A stretch of DNA of 64,000 nucleotides from Rhodobacteraceae bacterium LNNU 3342 (GTDB taxonomy: Bacteria; Pseudomonadota; Alphaproteobacteria; Rhodobacterales; Rhodobacteraceae): contig VUAW01000009.1 of the NCBI GenBank assembly GCA_008711135.1, forward strand, positions 62,001 through 126,000. The letters are read 5' to 3'. Positions 34,781 to 44,545 of this stretch are shown piece by piece. Under the pieces are notes generated by a model that saw only the letters and a program-made list of their open reading frames with translations, was not told the DNA's origin and did no database searches. A program made the translations under genes and the position numbers. How positions within the stretch are numbered: position 1 is the stretch's first letter; every line of letters starts with the position of its first letter.

Positions 34781-36112
34781 ATGAGCGGCGACTGGCTTGG
34801 AATGACGGCATCCGACCTTGGGCGCGGCATCGCCGAGGGCCGCATCGACCCGCTGGACTTGGCGGAGGCCTTTCTGGAGGCTGCGTCCTCTCACCCCGTC
34901 GCCCCACGCGTCTATGCGCGCCTGACCCCTGGCCGCGCCAGGGCCGAGGCAGCAGCGGCCCGCGCCCGTGCCCGCAGCGGACAGCGCCGGGGGATGCTGG
35001 ACGGGGTGCCACTGTCGTGGAAGGACCTGTTCGACACCGCCGGCATCGCGACCGAGGCGGGTTCGGCTCTGCTGCGAGACCGGCTTCCACAGACGGATGC
35101 CGAGGTTCTGGCGGCGGCCAGCCACGGCGGGTCAGTCTGTCTGGGCAAGACGCATATGTCGGAACTGGCGTTTTCGGGGCTGGGGCTGAACCCGGTGACG
35201 GCGACGCCGCCTTGTGTCAATGATCCTGATGCCGTGGCGGGGGGAAGTTCGTCCGGGGCGGCGGCCTCGGTCGCCTTTGGATTGGCGCCGGCGGCTGTGG
35301 GGTCTGACACGGGCGGTTCGGTAAGGGTGCCGGCGGCGTGGAACGACCTTGTGGGCCTCAAGACCACGCCGGGGCGGCTGCCGATGGGCGGGACGGTGGC
35401 GCTGTGCGAAAGGTTCGACACCATCGGCCCCCTGACCCGCACGGTCGAGGATGCGGCCGCGGTGCTGGCGCTGCTGGACGGGCAGCCAATGGCCGACCTG
35501 CGAGGCACGACGCTTGATGGCGCGCGGCTCTTGCTGCTGGAAACATCGGCCCTTGATGATCTGCGGCCCGCGGTTGCAAGCGGCTTTGACGATGCGCTGG
35601 GCCGCCTGACGGCCGCGGGCGCCACCGTCACCCGCGCCAAGGTGCCTGAGGTCGCCGAGGCGCTGTCGATGTCCGGGGTGCTGTTTTCCGCCGAGGCCTA
35701 TGGCTTGTGGCGCGACGTCATCGAGGCGCAGCCGGAGTTGATGTTCCCGCGCATCCTCGAACGGTTCCGCAGTGGCGGGAACTATTCTGCCGCCGATTAC
35801 GTGGCGGCGTGGAAGCGGCTAGCCGATCTGCGCCAGCGCTGGGCGTCGCAGGTGGCGGGCTATGACGCAGTGATCCTGCCGACGACGCCTATCCTGCCGC
35901 CCAACACGGACCGGCTGATGACCGACGCGGGCTATTACGTGACCGAGAACCTGCTGGCGCTGCGGAACACGCGGATCGGGAACCTGTTCGGGCTGTGCGG
36001 GCTGACACTCCCTACGGGTGTGCCATCGGTCGGCGTCATGTTCCTAGCCCCCCCGATGGCCGAGGAACGGCTGCTTCGGCTAGGGCAGGCGGCGGAACGG
36101 GTGCTGCGCTAA
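34781..36112 (+). CDS. amidase (amidase signature family)
   Basis: A 443-residue amidohydrolase with the Ser-cisSer-Lys triad: the Lys in PLSWKDLFDTAG near 77, and GGSSSGAAASVAFGLAPAAVGSDTGGSVRVPA near 150-185 with the Gly/Ser-rich linker. It is divergent from the UbiH-type gene and followed by a possible terminator. GatA (tRNA amidotransferase) is a relative, but no gatB/gatC lies nearby, so an independent amidase is more likely. The substrate is unknown. Confidence 0.85.
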   Translation: MSGDWLGMTASDLGRGIAEGRIDPLDLAEAFLEAASSHPVAPRVYARLTPGRARAEAAAARARARSGQRRGMLDGVPLSWKDLFDTAGIATEAGSALLRDRLPQTDAEVLAAASHGGSVCLGKTHMSELAFSGLGLNPVTATPPCVNDPDAVAGGSSSGAAASVAFGLAPAAVGSDTGGSVRVPAAWNDLVGLKTTPGRLPMGGTVALCERFDTIGPLTRTVEDAAAVLALLDGQPMADLRGTTLDGARLLLLETSALDDLRPAVASGFDDALGRLTAAGATVTRAKVPEVAEALSMSGVLFSAEAYGLWRDVIEAQPELMFPRILERFRSGGNYSAADYVAAWKRLADLRQRWASQVAGYDAVILPTTPILPPNTDRLMTDAGYYVTENLLALRNTRIGNLFGLCGLTLPTGVPSVGVMFLAPPMAEERLLRLGQAAERVLR

Positions 36113-36114
36113 AC

Positions 36115-36134
36115 CACCTGCGCGGGTGCTTTTT
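36115..36134 (+). terminator. weak intrinsic terminator after the amidase gene
   Basis: Short stem CACC...GGTG from 36115 to 36128, two bases past the TAA stop, followed by T5 (36130-36134). The stem is short, so termination may be partial. Confidence 0.45.
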
Positions 36135-36206
36135 CTGGACCCTGCAGGCAAAGGCCGATATCCTGTGGCGCAAACGGGACGCAATGATCCCGAGAGCGAG
36201 GCAGTC

Positions 36207-37385
36207 ATGGCATTTCCTGAGCGGTTTTCGAACCTGCCGGATTACGCGTTTCCGCGTCTGCGGAAGCTTCTGGATCATCACGCCCCGGGGGGCGCGCCGC
36301 TGGCCATGACCATTGGCGAGCCGCGCCATGCCTTCCCGTCCTTCGTGGCCGAGGTTCTGGCGCAGAATCTTGATGGTTTTGGCAAGTATCCCCCGAACGA
36401 AGGCACGCCCGAACTGCTTGGCGCGATCACCGGCTGGATTTCGCGCCGCTATGGCGTCGATCTGACGCCTGCGCAGGTCATGGTGCTGAACGGCACGCGC
36501 GAAGGACTGTTCAACGGCGCGCTGGCGGTTTGCCCGGAACGCAAGAACGGGGCGCAGCCGGTCATCCTGGTGCCGAACCCGTTCTACCAGGTCTATGCCG
36601 TGGCAGCCCTTGCCGTGGGGGCCGAGCCGGTGTTCGTGCCGGCCACCGCCGAAACCGGGTTCCTGCCTGATTATGCCGCGCTGCCCGCTGCGGTGCTGGA
36701 CCGGACGGCCATCGCCTATGTCTGTTCGCCCGCGAATCCGCAGGGCGCGGTCGCCTCACGTGATTATTGGCGCACCTTGCTGGCACTGGCCGAACGGCAT
36801 GACTTCCGCATCTTTGCCGACGAATGCTATTCCGAGATCTATCGCCACCAGCCGCCCGTGGGCGCGCTTGAGGTCGCCAAGGAGATGGGCGTGGACCCGG
36901 AGCGGGTCTTCGTTTTCCACTCCTTGTCCAAGCGGTCGAACCTGCCGGGCCTGCGGTCCGGCTTCGTCGCGGGCGGCGCCGAAAGCATCGCGCGGATGCG
37001 CCAGCTGCGCAGCTATGCTGGCGCGCCGCTGTCGCTGCCGCTGCAGAGGGTCGCCGAACGGGTATGGGCGGATGAGGACCACGTGGCCGAGAATCGGGCG
37101 CTTTACCGCGCCAAGTTCGCGCTTGCAGATGAGATTTTTGCCGGGCTCGACGGCTACCTGTCGCCCGAAGCCGGGTTTTTCCTGTGGCTGCCGGTGCCGG
37201 ATGGCGAGGCGGCAGCGCTGCGGCTTTGGCAGGAAACAGGCGTCCGGGTGCTTCCGGGGGCCTACCTGTCGCGCGAGGTTGACGGAACGAATCCCGGCCA
37301 GGGCTATATCCGGGTCGCGCTGGTCGGCGACCCAGAGGAGACGGCGCACGGGCTGCGCCAGATCCGTGACTGTCTTTATACGTGA
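36207..37385 (+). CDS. class I/II pyridoxal-phosphate aminotransferase
   Basis: A 392-residue fold-type I aminotransferase. The cofactor lysine is in HSLSKRSNLPGLRSG near 240, with FADECYSEIY upstream supplying the Asp that binds the pyridine nitrogen and NPFYQVYAVAAL, typical of the subgroup annotated as succinyldiaminopimelate (DapC-like) transaminases. The link to lysine synthesis is plausible given lysC and dapB elsewhere, but substrate specificity cannot be read from sequence. The start is the ATG at 36207; ftsK follows 12 bp later. Confidence 0.85.
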   Translation: MAFPERFSNLPDYAFPRLRKLLDHHAPGGAPLAMTIGEPRHAFPSFVAEVLAQNLDGFGKYPPNEGTPELLGAITGWISRRYGVDLTPAQVMVLNGTREGLFNGALAVCPERKNGAQPVILVPNPFYQVYAVAALAVGAEPVFVPATAETGFLPDYAALPAAVLDRTAIAYVCSPANPQGAVASRDYWRTLLALAERHDFRIFADECYSEIYRHQPPVGALEVAKEMGVDPERVFVFHSLSKRSNLPGLRSGFVAGGAESIARMRQLRSYAGAPLSLPLQRVAERVWADEDHVAENRALYRAKFALADEIFAGLDGYLSPEAGFFLWLPVPDGEAAALRLWQETGVRVLPGAYLSREVDGTNPGQGYIRVALVGDPEETAHGLRQIRDCLYT

Positions 37386-37397
37386 ACGAGGAGAAGC

Positions 37398-40370
37398 ATG
37401 GCATCCTATCAGATGAGGCAGCGCGACCCGCTTCTGGACAGCAACACCCAGGCCGTCCTTGAGCGGCGCGGGAAAGAGCTGCTGGGCCTGGGGCTGATCA
37501 CGCTCGGGCTGGTGATGACGCTGATCCTCGGCTCCTATGTGCCGGACGATCCAAGCTGGCTGTCTGCCACGGACGATCCGGCGCAGAACCTGCTGGGCCG
37601 CTTCGGTGCCTCGGTCGCGTCCACCCTGTTCGTCATCGCGGGGCACGGGTCCTGGGGCCTGCCGGTGGTGCTGGTGGGCTGGGGCCTGCGCTTCGTGCTG
37701 CATCAGGCCGAGGAGCGGGCGCTGAGCCGCGCCATCTTTGCGCCGATCGCCATCGCGCTCGCCTCGGTCTTTGCTTCGACCCATGTGCCGGGGGCTGGCT
37801 GGCCGCACGCATTCGGGCTGGGCGGGCTGTTCGGGGACACCGTGCTGGGGGCGATGCTGGGCATCCTGCCGGTGGGGGCGATCTTCGGGCTCAAGGTCCT
37901 GTCGCTTTTGTTCGCGGTCGGGCTGGTGGCGATGATGCTGTTCGTCCTGGGCTTTGACCGGCGCGAGCTGCGGGAAACCGGCCGCTTTCTGGGTGTTGGG
38001 CTGGTGGTGACCTATGCCAACTTGCTGAACGCAGCGGGGCGGGGTGCCGCCGGTGCGGTGAAGGGGGCGCAGACGGCGCAGTCGCGGTATCATGCGCATC
38101 GCGCCTCGCGCAGCGCCTCGGTCTATGGCGAGGTGCCGGAACAGCAGCGCCGCCTTTTCGCCCGTCCGCCTGCCGAGGATGTGGTCGAGGAGTGGGACGA
38201 CAGTGCCTATAACCCTGAACCGCTGCAAGCCGCGCCCTTGGTTCGCCGCCCCGAAGGGGCTGAACGCGAGGGCCTGCGCGCCGAACCGCGCCATCCGCAG
38301 CCGCTAAAGGAAAAGCCAGGCTTCCTGGCCCGGATGCCGGCGCTGGTCCGCCGCGCAATCGATCCGGATGTGGGTATGTCGCGCCTCGCCCATGATCCCG
38401 ATGCGCCGGCCGAGGATCGCATCCGCGCCCGCATCAACGACGTGATCCGTGCCCGTGTGCGGCAGGCGCCAGTCCTGTCGCTGGCCCGGGCAGAACCGCC
38501 TGTGGCGCGTGGGCTTGGCCCGAAGCCGCTGATGGCGAACCTGCGCCGCACTACAGCGCCGCACCCGGCCCCCACGGTCGAGGTGCCGCCGCTGACCGCG
38601 GCCCCGGCCCGCCCACCGGTTTCCGCCTCCCGTTCGGTCGAAGTGCCGTCAGCGCCGCTGGTGGAGCGGGGCCGCGCGGTCGCGACCGAGGATCTGTATG
38701 CCGAGCCCGATGAGGCCTTCGACGAAACCGGCGACGCCGACGAGGCGCAGGAGGTCCTTCTGCCAGAGGCTCCCCGTGCTGCCGCGCCGGAACCGGCACC
38801 TTCCCGGCCTGTCGATCAGCCGGCGCCGCGGGCGGCCGAGGCGCGTCCGAAACCTGCGGCTGTTTATGAACATCCGCCGCTGGCGCTGCTGACCAACCCG
38901 TCGGAGATCGAGCGTCACCACCTTCCGGACGAGGCACTGGCCGAAAACGCCCGCACGCTTGAGTCGGTGCTGGATGATTATGGCATCAAGGGCGAGATCG
39001 TCAGCGTGCGTCCGGGGCCGGTGGTCACGATGTACGAGCTTGAACCCGCGCCGGGCCTGAAGGCGAGCCGAGTGATCGGCCTTGCCGATGACATCGCGCG
39101 GTCGATGTCCGCGCTGTCAGCGCGGGTGTCCACCGTGCCGGGGCGGACGGTGATCGGGATCGAACTGCCCAACGTCAAGCGAGAGAAGGTGGTTCTGCGA
39201 GAGATCCTCGCTGCCCGCGACTTCGGCGATTCGAACCTGCGGCTGCCGCTGGCACTGGGCAAGGACATCGGCGGTGAGCCTGTCGTGGCAAACCTTGCCA
39301 AGATGCCCCACCTGCTGATTGCAGGGACTACGGGTTCGGGTAAATCGGTCGCGATCAACACCATGATTCTGAGCCTGCTTTACAAGCTGTCGCCCGAGGA
39401 ATGCCGGCTGATCATGATCGACCCCAAGATGCTGGAACTGTCGGTCTATGACGGAATCCCGCATCTGCTGAGCCCGGTGGTGACCGACCCGAAAAAGGCG
39501 GTCGTAGCCCTGAAATGGGTCGTGGGCGAGATGGAGGAACGGTATCGCAAGATGTCCAAGATGGGCGTCCGCAACATCGAGGGCTACAACGGCCGCGTCC
39601 GCGAGGCGCTGTCGAAGAACGAGATGTTCAAGCGCACCATCCAGACCGGCTTTGACGAGGATACAGGCGAACCCGTCTTTGAGACGGAAGAGTTCGCCCC
39701 CGTCGCGCTGCCCTATATCGTCGTCATCGTCGACGAGATGGCCGACCTGATGATGGTGGCGGGCAAAGAGATCGAGGCCTGCATTCAGCGTCTGGCCCAG
39801 ATGGCGCGGGCGTCGGGCATCCACCTGATCATGGCCACGCAGCGCCCGTCGGTCGACGTCATCACCGGCACGATCAAGGCCAACTTCCCTACCCGGATTT
39901 CCTTCCAGGTGACGTCCAAGATCGACAGCCGCACGATCTTGGGTGAAATGGGCGCAGAACAACTGCTGGGCATGGGCGACATGCTCTACATGGCCGGCGG
40001 TGCCAAGATCACCCGGATCCACGGGCCCTTCGTTTCCGACGAGGAAGTCGAGGAGGTCGTGACCCATCTGAAGAGCTTCGGTCCGCCGGAATATATGTCG
40101 GGCGTAGTCGAGGGCCCGGACGAGGAACGGTCGGACGACATCGACGCGGTGCTGGGCCTTGGCGGCAATACGGACGGCGAGGATGCGCTTTACGACCAGG
40201 CGGTGGCAATCGTGCTCAAGGACCGGAAGTGTTCGACATCCTACATCCAGCGCAAGCTTGGCATCGGCTACAACAAGGCTGCGCGGCTGGTCGAACAGAT
40301 GGAGGAACAGGGCCTGGTTTCGCCGTCCAACCATGTCGGTAAACGTGAAATACTTGTGCCGGAACAGTGA
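37398..40370 (+). CDS. ftsK: DNA translocase FtsK
   Basis: Septum-located DNA pump that resolves and segregates chromosome termini. The 990 residues comprise an N-terminal membrane domain with about four helices (about 30-200), a long Pro/Ala-rich linker (about 210-500), the RecA-like motor with Walker A GTTGSGKS (643-650) and Walker [10 protein letters not shown] (from 775), and a C-terminal gamma winged helix (about 925-990) that reads KOPS sequences. GAGGAG precedes the ATG. A terminator follows, then lolA. Confidence 0.95.
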   Translation: MASYQMRQRDPLLDSNTQAVLERRGKELLGLGLITLGLVMTLILGSYVPDDPSWLSATDDPAQNLLGRFGASVASTLFVIAGHGSWGLPVVLVGWGLRFVLHQAEERALSRAIFAPIAIALASVFASTHVPGAGWPHAFGLGGLFGDTVLGAMLGILPVGAIFGLKVLSLLFAVGLVAMMLFVLGFDRRELRETGRFLGVGLVVTYANLLNAAGRGAAGAVKGAQTAQSRYHAHRASRSASVYGEVPEQQRRLFARPPAEDVVEEWDDSAYNPEPLQAAPLVRRPEGAEREGLRAEPRHPQPLKEKPGFLARMPALVRRAIDPDVGMSRLAHDPDAPAEDRIRARINDVIRARVRQAPVLSLARAEPPVARGLGPKPLMANLRRTTAPHPAPTVEVPPLTAAPARPPVSASRSVEVPSAPLVERGRAVATEDLYAEPDEAFDETGDADEAQEVLLPEAPRAAAPEPAPSRPVDQPAPRAAEARPKPAAVYEHPPLALLTNPSEIERHHLPDEALAENARTLESVLDDYGIKGEIVSVRPGPVVTMYELEPAPGLKASRVIGLADDIARSMSALSARVSTVPGRTVIGIELPNVKREKVVLREILAARDFGDSNLRLPLALGKDIGGEPVVANLAKMPHLLIAGTTGSGKSVAINTMILSLLYKLSPEECRLIMIDPKMLELSVYDGIPHLLSPVVTDPKKAVVALKWVVGEMEERYRKMSKMGVRNIEGYNGRVREALSKNEMFKRTIQTGFDEDTGEPVFETEEFAPVALPYIVVIVDEMADLMMVAGKEIEACIQRLAQMARASGIHLIMATQRPSVDVITGTIKANFPTRISFQVTSKIDSRTILGEMGAEQLLGMGDMLYMAGGAKITRIHGPFVSDEEVEEVVTHLKSFGPPEYMSGVVEGPDEERSDDIDAVLGLGGNTDGEDALYDQAVAIVLKDRKCSTSYIQRKLGIGYNKAARLVEQMEEQGLVSPSNHVGKREILVPEQ

Positions 40371-40397
40371 TCTGGCTTCAGCGTTATGTGACGGACC

Positions 40398-40423
40398 GGG
40401 GGGCTGCGCTGCGGCCCCCTTTT
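40398..40423 (+). terminator. intrinsic terminator between ftsK and lolA
   Basis: GGGGGC (to 40404) pairs with GCCCCC (40414-40419) across a nine-base loop, followed by TTTTC. It lies 28 bp after the ftsK stop and upstream of the lolA Shine-Dalgarno, so lolA may depend on read-through or its own promoter. Confidence 0.65.
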
Positions 40424-40462
40424 CATTATCTCTGGCAGTACACGAACCAGGAGGTTTTGCCG

Positions 40463-41053
40463 ATGCGACTGATCCTTGCCACCGTTCTTTCGGCGCTGAT
40501 GGCGCTGCCCGCGATGGCAAACCCGATTTCGCTGCAGGAGATTTCCCGCTACTTCAACAGCTTTACCACTGCGCAGGGGTCATTCACCCAGATCAACGCG
40601 GATGGCAGCATCTCGACCGGGACGATCTACATCAACCGCCCCGGCCGCGTGCGGTTCGAATACGCGCCGCCGGATGCAAGCCTGGTGATGGCGGGGGGCG
40701 GCCAGGTCGCGATCTTTGACCCCAAGTCGAACCAGCCGCCGGAACAGTATCCGCTGTCCCGCACGCCGCTGAACCTGATCCTGGAACGGAACGTCGATCT
40801 GACGCGGGCCCGGATGGTGGTGGGCCATACCAGCGACGGAACGGCCACCACTGTTGTCGCGCAGGACCCGCAGCGGCCGGAACAAGGCTCGATCGAGATG
40901 GTGTTCACTGCGAACCCGACCGAGCTGCGTCAATGGGTGATCCGGGACGAAACGGGCGCGCCGACGACGGTTGTGCTCAACGACCTGACGAAGAACGTGC
41001 AGCTCTCGTCCTTCCTGTTCAACATTCCATACGAGGCGGATCGCCGCCGCTGA
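40463..41053 (+). CDS. lolA: outer-membrane lipoprotein carrier protein
   Basis: Periplasmic chaperone that carries lipoproteins from the LolCDE complex toward the outer membrane. The 196 residues start with a cleavable signal (MRLILATVLSALMALPAMA) and continue with the LolA beta-barrel pattern, including INRPGRVRFEYAPP and LDPKSN-like IFDPKSNQPPEQYPL. ATG at 40463 sits behind AGGAGG. Convergent with the lytic transglycosylase gene. Confidence 0.87.
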   Translation: MRLILATVLSALMALPAMANPISLQEISRYFNSFTTAQGSFTQINADGSISTGTIYINRPGRVRFEYAPPDASLVMAGGGQVAIFDPKSNQPPEQYPLSRTPLNLILERNVDLTRARMVVGHTSDGTATTVVAQDPQRPEQGSIEMVFTANPTELRQWVIRDETGAPTTVVLNDLTKNVQLSSFLFNIPYEADRRR

Positions 41054-41058
41054 AACCA

Positions 41059-41085
41059 CTGCCGCGCCGTCAGGCGCGGCGGCAG
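41059..41085. terminator. bidirectional hairpin between lolA and the transglycosylase gene
   Basis: CTGCCGCGCC (41059-41068) and GGCGCGGCGGCAG (41073-41085) form a strong stem with a GTCA loop. It includes the last codons of the minus-strand gene and lacks a long U-tract. Confidence 0.55.
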
Positions 41086-41660
41086 GTCTGCAGTTGCTGC
41101 TGATAGCGGCTGGCGCGGGCAGCCACGTTGTTGGAAACGTTCAGCAGCCACGGCTTGGCGTTGTAGCTGCCCCGCGAGAAACCGCCGTGCCCTTCGTGAT
41201 AGGCAAGATACTGGTTGCGGGCGTCGTGCTTGGAAATGCCGTTCCGCTTCTCGGTCTTGTCCATATACCAGCCCATGAAGTCGGTGGCATCGCGGATATC
41301 CTCGCGCCGGGCGCGGCGTTTACCGGTCTCGCGCTGATATTCTTCCCAGGTTCCATCAAGCGCCTGGGCATAGCCATAGGCCGAGCTTTGCCGCCCCATC
41401 GGAATGACCCCCAGCGCCCAGCGAACGGGGGTACGCGCATCGCCGACAAAGCGGCTTTCCTGGTGGATGGTGGCCATCTGCACATGCACCGGCACGCCCC
41501 AGCGCCGTTCCGTCTGGCGCATCGCCGCCAGGTAACGGGGCCTTTCGCTGACGATGCTGCACGCGTTTTCAAGGTCGCGGGGCGCGGAATAGTTGCCCCC
41601 GCCACAGGATGCCAACAGCAGAACGATTACGCCTGCACGAAGAAACTTGCCCATCTGCAC
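41070..41660 (-). CDS. lytic transglycosylase-like lipoprotein
   Basis: A 196-residue predicted lipoprotein: hydrophobic leader with lipobox LASC (Cys20), then an SLT-like lysozyme fold. ATIHQESRFVGDA contains the candidate catalytic Glu, and AYGYAQALDGTWEEYQ plus LAYHEGHGGFSRG resemble the GYAQ and AYN/NGG-type motifs of these enzymes. It probably cleaves peptidoglycan in the periplasm. An in-frame ATG two codons downstream is an equally good start. Confidence 0.75.
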   Translation of the reverse strand: MQMGKFLRAGVIVLLLASCGGGNYSAPRDLENACSIVSERPRYLAAMRQTERRWGVPVHVQMATIHQESRFVGDARTPVRWALGVIPMGRQSSAYGYAQALDGTWEEYQRETGKRRARREDIRDATDFMGWYMDKTEKRNGISKHDARNQYLAYHEGHGGFSRGSYNAKPWLLNVSNNVAARASRYQQQLQTCRRA

Positions 41661-41821
41661 TGCCCGTCGCTTTTGTCATTTTGCAGCAGGATAGGGCAAA
41701 CGCCCTCGAAGGAAAACGCCCTTTCCCGTCCAATCCAATCAGTTTCCCGCGAGTCCCGTGCCCGCTGCTGCAATGGACAATGGGGCCGTTTCGAGATACT
41801 GACTCCCCCGAGGATCCGACC

Positions 41822-42148
41822 ATGCTGAAAACACGCGCGAAATATTATCTTGGACAGATTGTCCGGCACCGCAAGCACCCGTTCCGCGGCGTGGTCTTTG
41901 ATGTCGACGCGATCTTTTCCAATACCGAGGAATGGTACGAGGCGCTGCCCGAAGAAAGCCGCCCGCCCAAGGACCAGCCCTTCTACCACCTGCTGGCCGA
42001 GAATGAGCAGAGCTATTACGTGGCCTACGTCTCGGAGCAGAACCTTGTGCCGGACGACAGTGGCGAGCCGGTGGACCATCCCGACGTCCCTGACCTGTTC
42101 GGCGATTTCGAGGATGGGCGTTACCCGCTTCACTTCCAACTGAACTGA
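41822..42148 (+). CDS. hspQ: heat shock protein HspQ / hemimethylated-DNA-binding YccV family
   Basis: A small 108-residue protein. KYYLGQIVRHRKHPFRGVVFDVD, PFYHLLAENEQSYYVAYVSEQNL and DLFGDFEDGRYPL follow the YccV/HspQ pattern. In E. coli it is a heat-shock protein that modulates Lon and binds hemimethylated DNA. The start MLKTRAKYY is set by the family. The 161 bp upstream shows no obvious sigma-32 promoter. Confidence 0.9.
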   Translation: MLKTRAKYYLGQIVRHRKHPFRGVVFDVDAIFSNTEEWYEALPEESRPPKDQPFYHLLAENEQSYYVAYVSEQNLVPDDSGEPVDHPDVPDLFGDFEDGRYPLHFQLN

Positions 42149-42217
42149 CGCCTGCCGGACCCGCTGGACGGGACGCCCAGTGCTCCGCTACGCTGGCGTG
42201 GGATCGGGAGGGGTGTC

Positions 42218-43396
42218 ATGACCGAAGTGGTTCTTTGCGGCGCCGCGCGGACGGCGATGGGGGGCTTTCAGGGCGCTTTGTCGGGGCTTGATGCGCCGAC
42301 CTTGGGCGGGGCGGCCATCGCGGCGGCCCTGCAGGGGGCGGGTGTCGCCCCTGACCGTGTGGAAGAAGTGCTGATGGGCTGTGTTCTGCCCGCGGGGCAG
42401 GGGCAGGCCCCGGCGCGGCAGGCGGGCTTCCACGCCGGGCTGGGCGAGGCGGTGCCTGCCACGACGCTCAACAAGATGTGCGGATCGGGAATGAAGGCGG
42501 CAATGATCGCCCACGACCAGATCGCGCTGGGGCAGGCCGGCGTCATCGTGGCCGGCGGGATGGAGAGCATGACCAACGCCCCCTACCTGCTGCCGAAGAT
42601 GCGTGGCGGGGCGCGGCTGGGGCATGCGCAGGTCATGGACCACATGTTCCTGGACGGGCTGGAGGATGCCTTCGAGAAGGGCCGCCTGATGGGCACTTTC
42701 GCCGAGGATTGCGCCGAAGCCTTCCAGTTCACCCGTGAGGCGCAGGATGATTATGCGCTGCGTTCGCTCACTTCGGCGCTGGAGGCACAGGCCTCGGGCG
42801 CATTTGATGCTGAAATTGTTCCGGTCACGGTTCAGGATCGCAAGGGCGAAGCCGTTGTGCGGGCCGACGAACAGCCGGGGCTGGCGCGTCCCGAAAAGAT
42901 CCCGATGCTGAAGCCCGCCTTCCGGCAGGGTGGCACGGTGACGCCGGCCAATTCATCCTCGATTTCGGACGGGGCGGCGGCGCTGGTGCTGGCGGGGGCT
43001 GACGTGGCGCGGGACGAAGGGCTGCCGGTTCGCGCGATCATCCGCGGCCATGCCACCCATGCCCAGGCGCCGGGCTGGTTCACCACTGCCCCGGTGCCGG
43101 CCGCGCAGAAGCTGCTGAAGCGGCTGGGATGGTCGGTCGAGGATGTGGACCTGTGGGAGGTCAACGAGGCCTTTGCCGTGGTCCCCATGGCCTTCATGCG
43201 TGAGGTAGGCGTGCCACGCGACCGGCTGAACGTGCACGGCGGGGCCTGTGCGCTGGGGCATCCGGTCGGTGCCTCTGGCGCGCGGATCATGGTGACGCTG
43301 CTCCATGCGCTGGAACGGCGAGGCTTGCGGCGGGGCGTGGCGGCGATATGCATCGGCGGGGGCGAGGGCACCGCCATCGCCATCGAACGTCCCTGA
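42218..43396 (+). CDS. thiolase (acetyl-CoA C-acyltransferase)
   Basis: A 392-residue thiolase that condenses or cleaves acyl-CoA units. All active-site residues are present: Cys88 in NKMCGSGMKA, the HGGACALGHPVGASGAR histidine near 347, and the AICIGGGEG cysteine near 376. This is the length and pattern of PhaA/AtoB-type biosynthetic or FadA-type enzymes; the substrate chain length cannot be told. The methionine sulfoxide reductase gene follows after 10 bp. Confidence 0.9.
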   Translation: MTEVVLCGAARTAMGGFQGALSGLDAPTLGGAAIAAALQGAGVAPDRVEEVLMGCVLPAGQGQAPARQAGFHAGLGEAVPATTLNKMCGSGMKAAMIAHDQIALGQAGVIVAGGMESMTNAPYLLPKMRGGARLGHAQVMDHMFLDGLEDAFEKGRLMGTFAEDCAEAFQFTREAQDDYALRSLTSALEAQASGAFDAEIVPVTVQDRKGEAVVRADEQPGLARPEKIPMLKPAFRQGGTVTPANSSSISDGAAALVLAGADVARDEGLPVRAIIRGHATHAQAPGWFTTAPVPAAQKLLKRLGWSVEDVDLWEVNEAFAVVPMAFMREVGVPRDRLNVHGGACALGHPVGASGARIMVTLLHALERRGLRRGVAAICIGGGEGTAIAIERP

Positions 43397-43406
43397 AGGA
43401 GCATCC

Positions 43407-43862
43407 ATGCCCGACTACACCGATCTTGCCGCCCGCATCCGCGCCCTTACCGAGGGCGAAACCGACACGGTGGCCCTGATGGCGACTGTGGCATGCGAGG
43501 TGCATCATTCCGATGAACGGTTCGACTGGACTGGCTTCTATCGCGTGGTGGCGCCGGAACTGCTGAAGATTGGTCCCTACCAGGGCGGGCATGGCTGCCT
43601 GGTGATCCCGTTTTCGCGCGGCGTCTGCGGGGCTGCCGCGCGTACCGGAGAGGTACAGTTGGTTCCGGATGTAGAGGCTTTCCCGGGGCACATCGCCTGC
43701 TCCTCCTCTACCCGGTCAGAAATCGTGCTGCCGGTGCGCGATGGAGCCGGTCGCCTGCTGGGCGTCTTTGATATCGACTGTGATCAGCCGGATGCCTTCA
43801 CCGAAGAAGACGCGCGGGAGCTTGCGGCCATTCTTGAAACGGCCTTTGCCGAGGCCCGCTAG
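43407..43862 (+). CDS. free methionine-(R)-sulfoxide reductase (GAF domain)
   Basis: A 151-residue single GAF domain of the fRMsr (YebR) type, which reduces free methionine-R-sulfoxide to methionine with thioredoxin. The three catalytic cysteines are Cys64, Cys74 and Cys98, with the same spacing (10 and 24) as those of E. coli fRMsr, and FDWTGFYRV, PYQGGHGCLVIPF and AFPGHIACSS match. It gives repair of oxidised methionine. It lies 14 bp before the pseudouridine synthase gene. Confidence 0.88.
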   Translation: MPDYTDLAARIRALTEGETDTVALMATVACEVHHSDERFDWTGFYRVVAPELLKIGPYQGGHGCLVIPFSRGVCGAAARTGEVQLVPDVEAFPGHIACSSSTRSEIVLPVRDGAGRLLGVFDIDCDQPDAFTEEDARELAAILETAFAEAR

Positions 43863-43876
43863 CCCCGGCATCCCGA

Positions 43877-44545
43877 ATGAGCTATCTGGCGGGAATGAAC
43901 GACTTCGTCTATGCGCCCCCGCCCGATGCGCCCCGGGTTCTTTATCATGATCAAGCAATCCTGGTGGTGGACAAGCCCGCGGGCCTTTTGTCCGTGCCTG
44001 GGCGGGGCGAGGACAAGACCGACTGCCTGATCAACCGCCTGCGCATGGCCTTCCCCGAGGTGCTTCTGGTGCATCGGCTGGATCTTGATACCTCCGGGGT
44101 CATGGTGTTCGCGCTGACACCGGCGGCGCAGCGGCATCTGGGGCAGCAGTTCGAGAACCGGCAGGTCAAGAAGGTCTATGTTGCGCGGCTTTGGGGTGAA
44201 CTGCGGCCCGTGACGGGGCGGGTGGACCTGCCCCTGATCGTAGACTGGCCAAACCGGCCGCGCCAGCATGTGAACCACGAAACGGGGCGTCCGGCACAAA
44301 CGGACTGGCGCGTCGTTCGGCACGAAGGCGGCACCACGCGTGTCAGGCTTATGCCGCTGACGGGGCGCAGCCACCAGTTGCGGGTGCACATGATGGAACT
44401 GGGGCACCCGATCCTTGGCGATCCGCTTTATGCCGACGGGGCGGCGCGAGAGTTCCCGCGCCTGATGCTGCATGCGGAAAGCCTGCGCTTCCGCCACCCT
44501 GACGGGGGCAAGGGGCAGAGCTTTTCCGCCCCCTGTCCCTTCTAG
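43877..44545 (+). CDS. RluA family pseudouridine synthase
   Basis: A 222-residue RNA pseudouridine synthase. Catalytic Asp is in HRLDLDTSGVMVFA near residue 73, with the Tyr- and Lys-bearing KKVYVARLWG and GRSHQLRVHM following. No S4 domain is present, which fits the RluA/RluC-like short forms. Target position (23S rRNA or tRNA) cannot be determined. An alternative ATG is 18 bases downstream. Its TAG forms the shared CTAG with the convergent aldehyde dehydrogenase. Confidence 0.87.
   Translation: MSYLAGMNDFVYAPPPDAPRVLYHDQAILVVDKPAGLLSVPGRGEDKTDCLINRLRMAFPEVLLVHRLDLDTSGVMVFALTPAAQRHLGQQFENRQVKKVYVARLWGELRPVTGRVDLPLIVDWPNRPRQHVNHETGRPAQTDWRVVRHEGGTTRVRLMPLTGRSHQLRVHMMELGHPILGDPLYADGAAREFPRLMLHAESLRFRHPDGGKGQSFSAPCPF

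Noticed and set aside
34781-36112. annotation of the amidase as GatA
   Set aside because: No gatB or gatC nearby; the sequence fits a general amidase, so I left the gene symbol empty.
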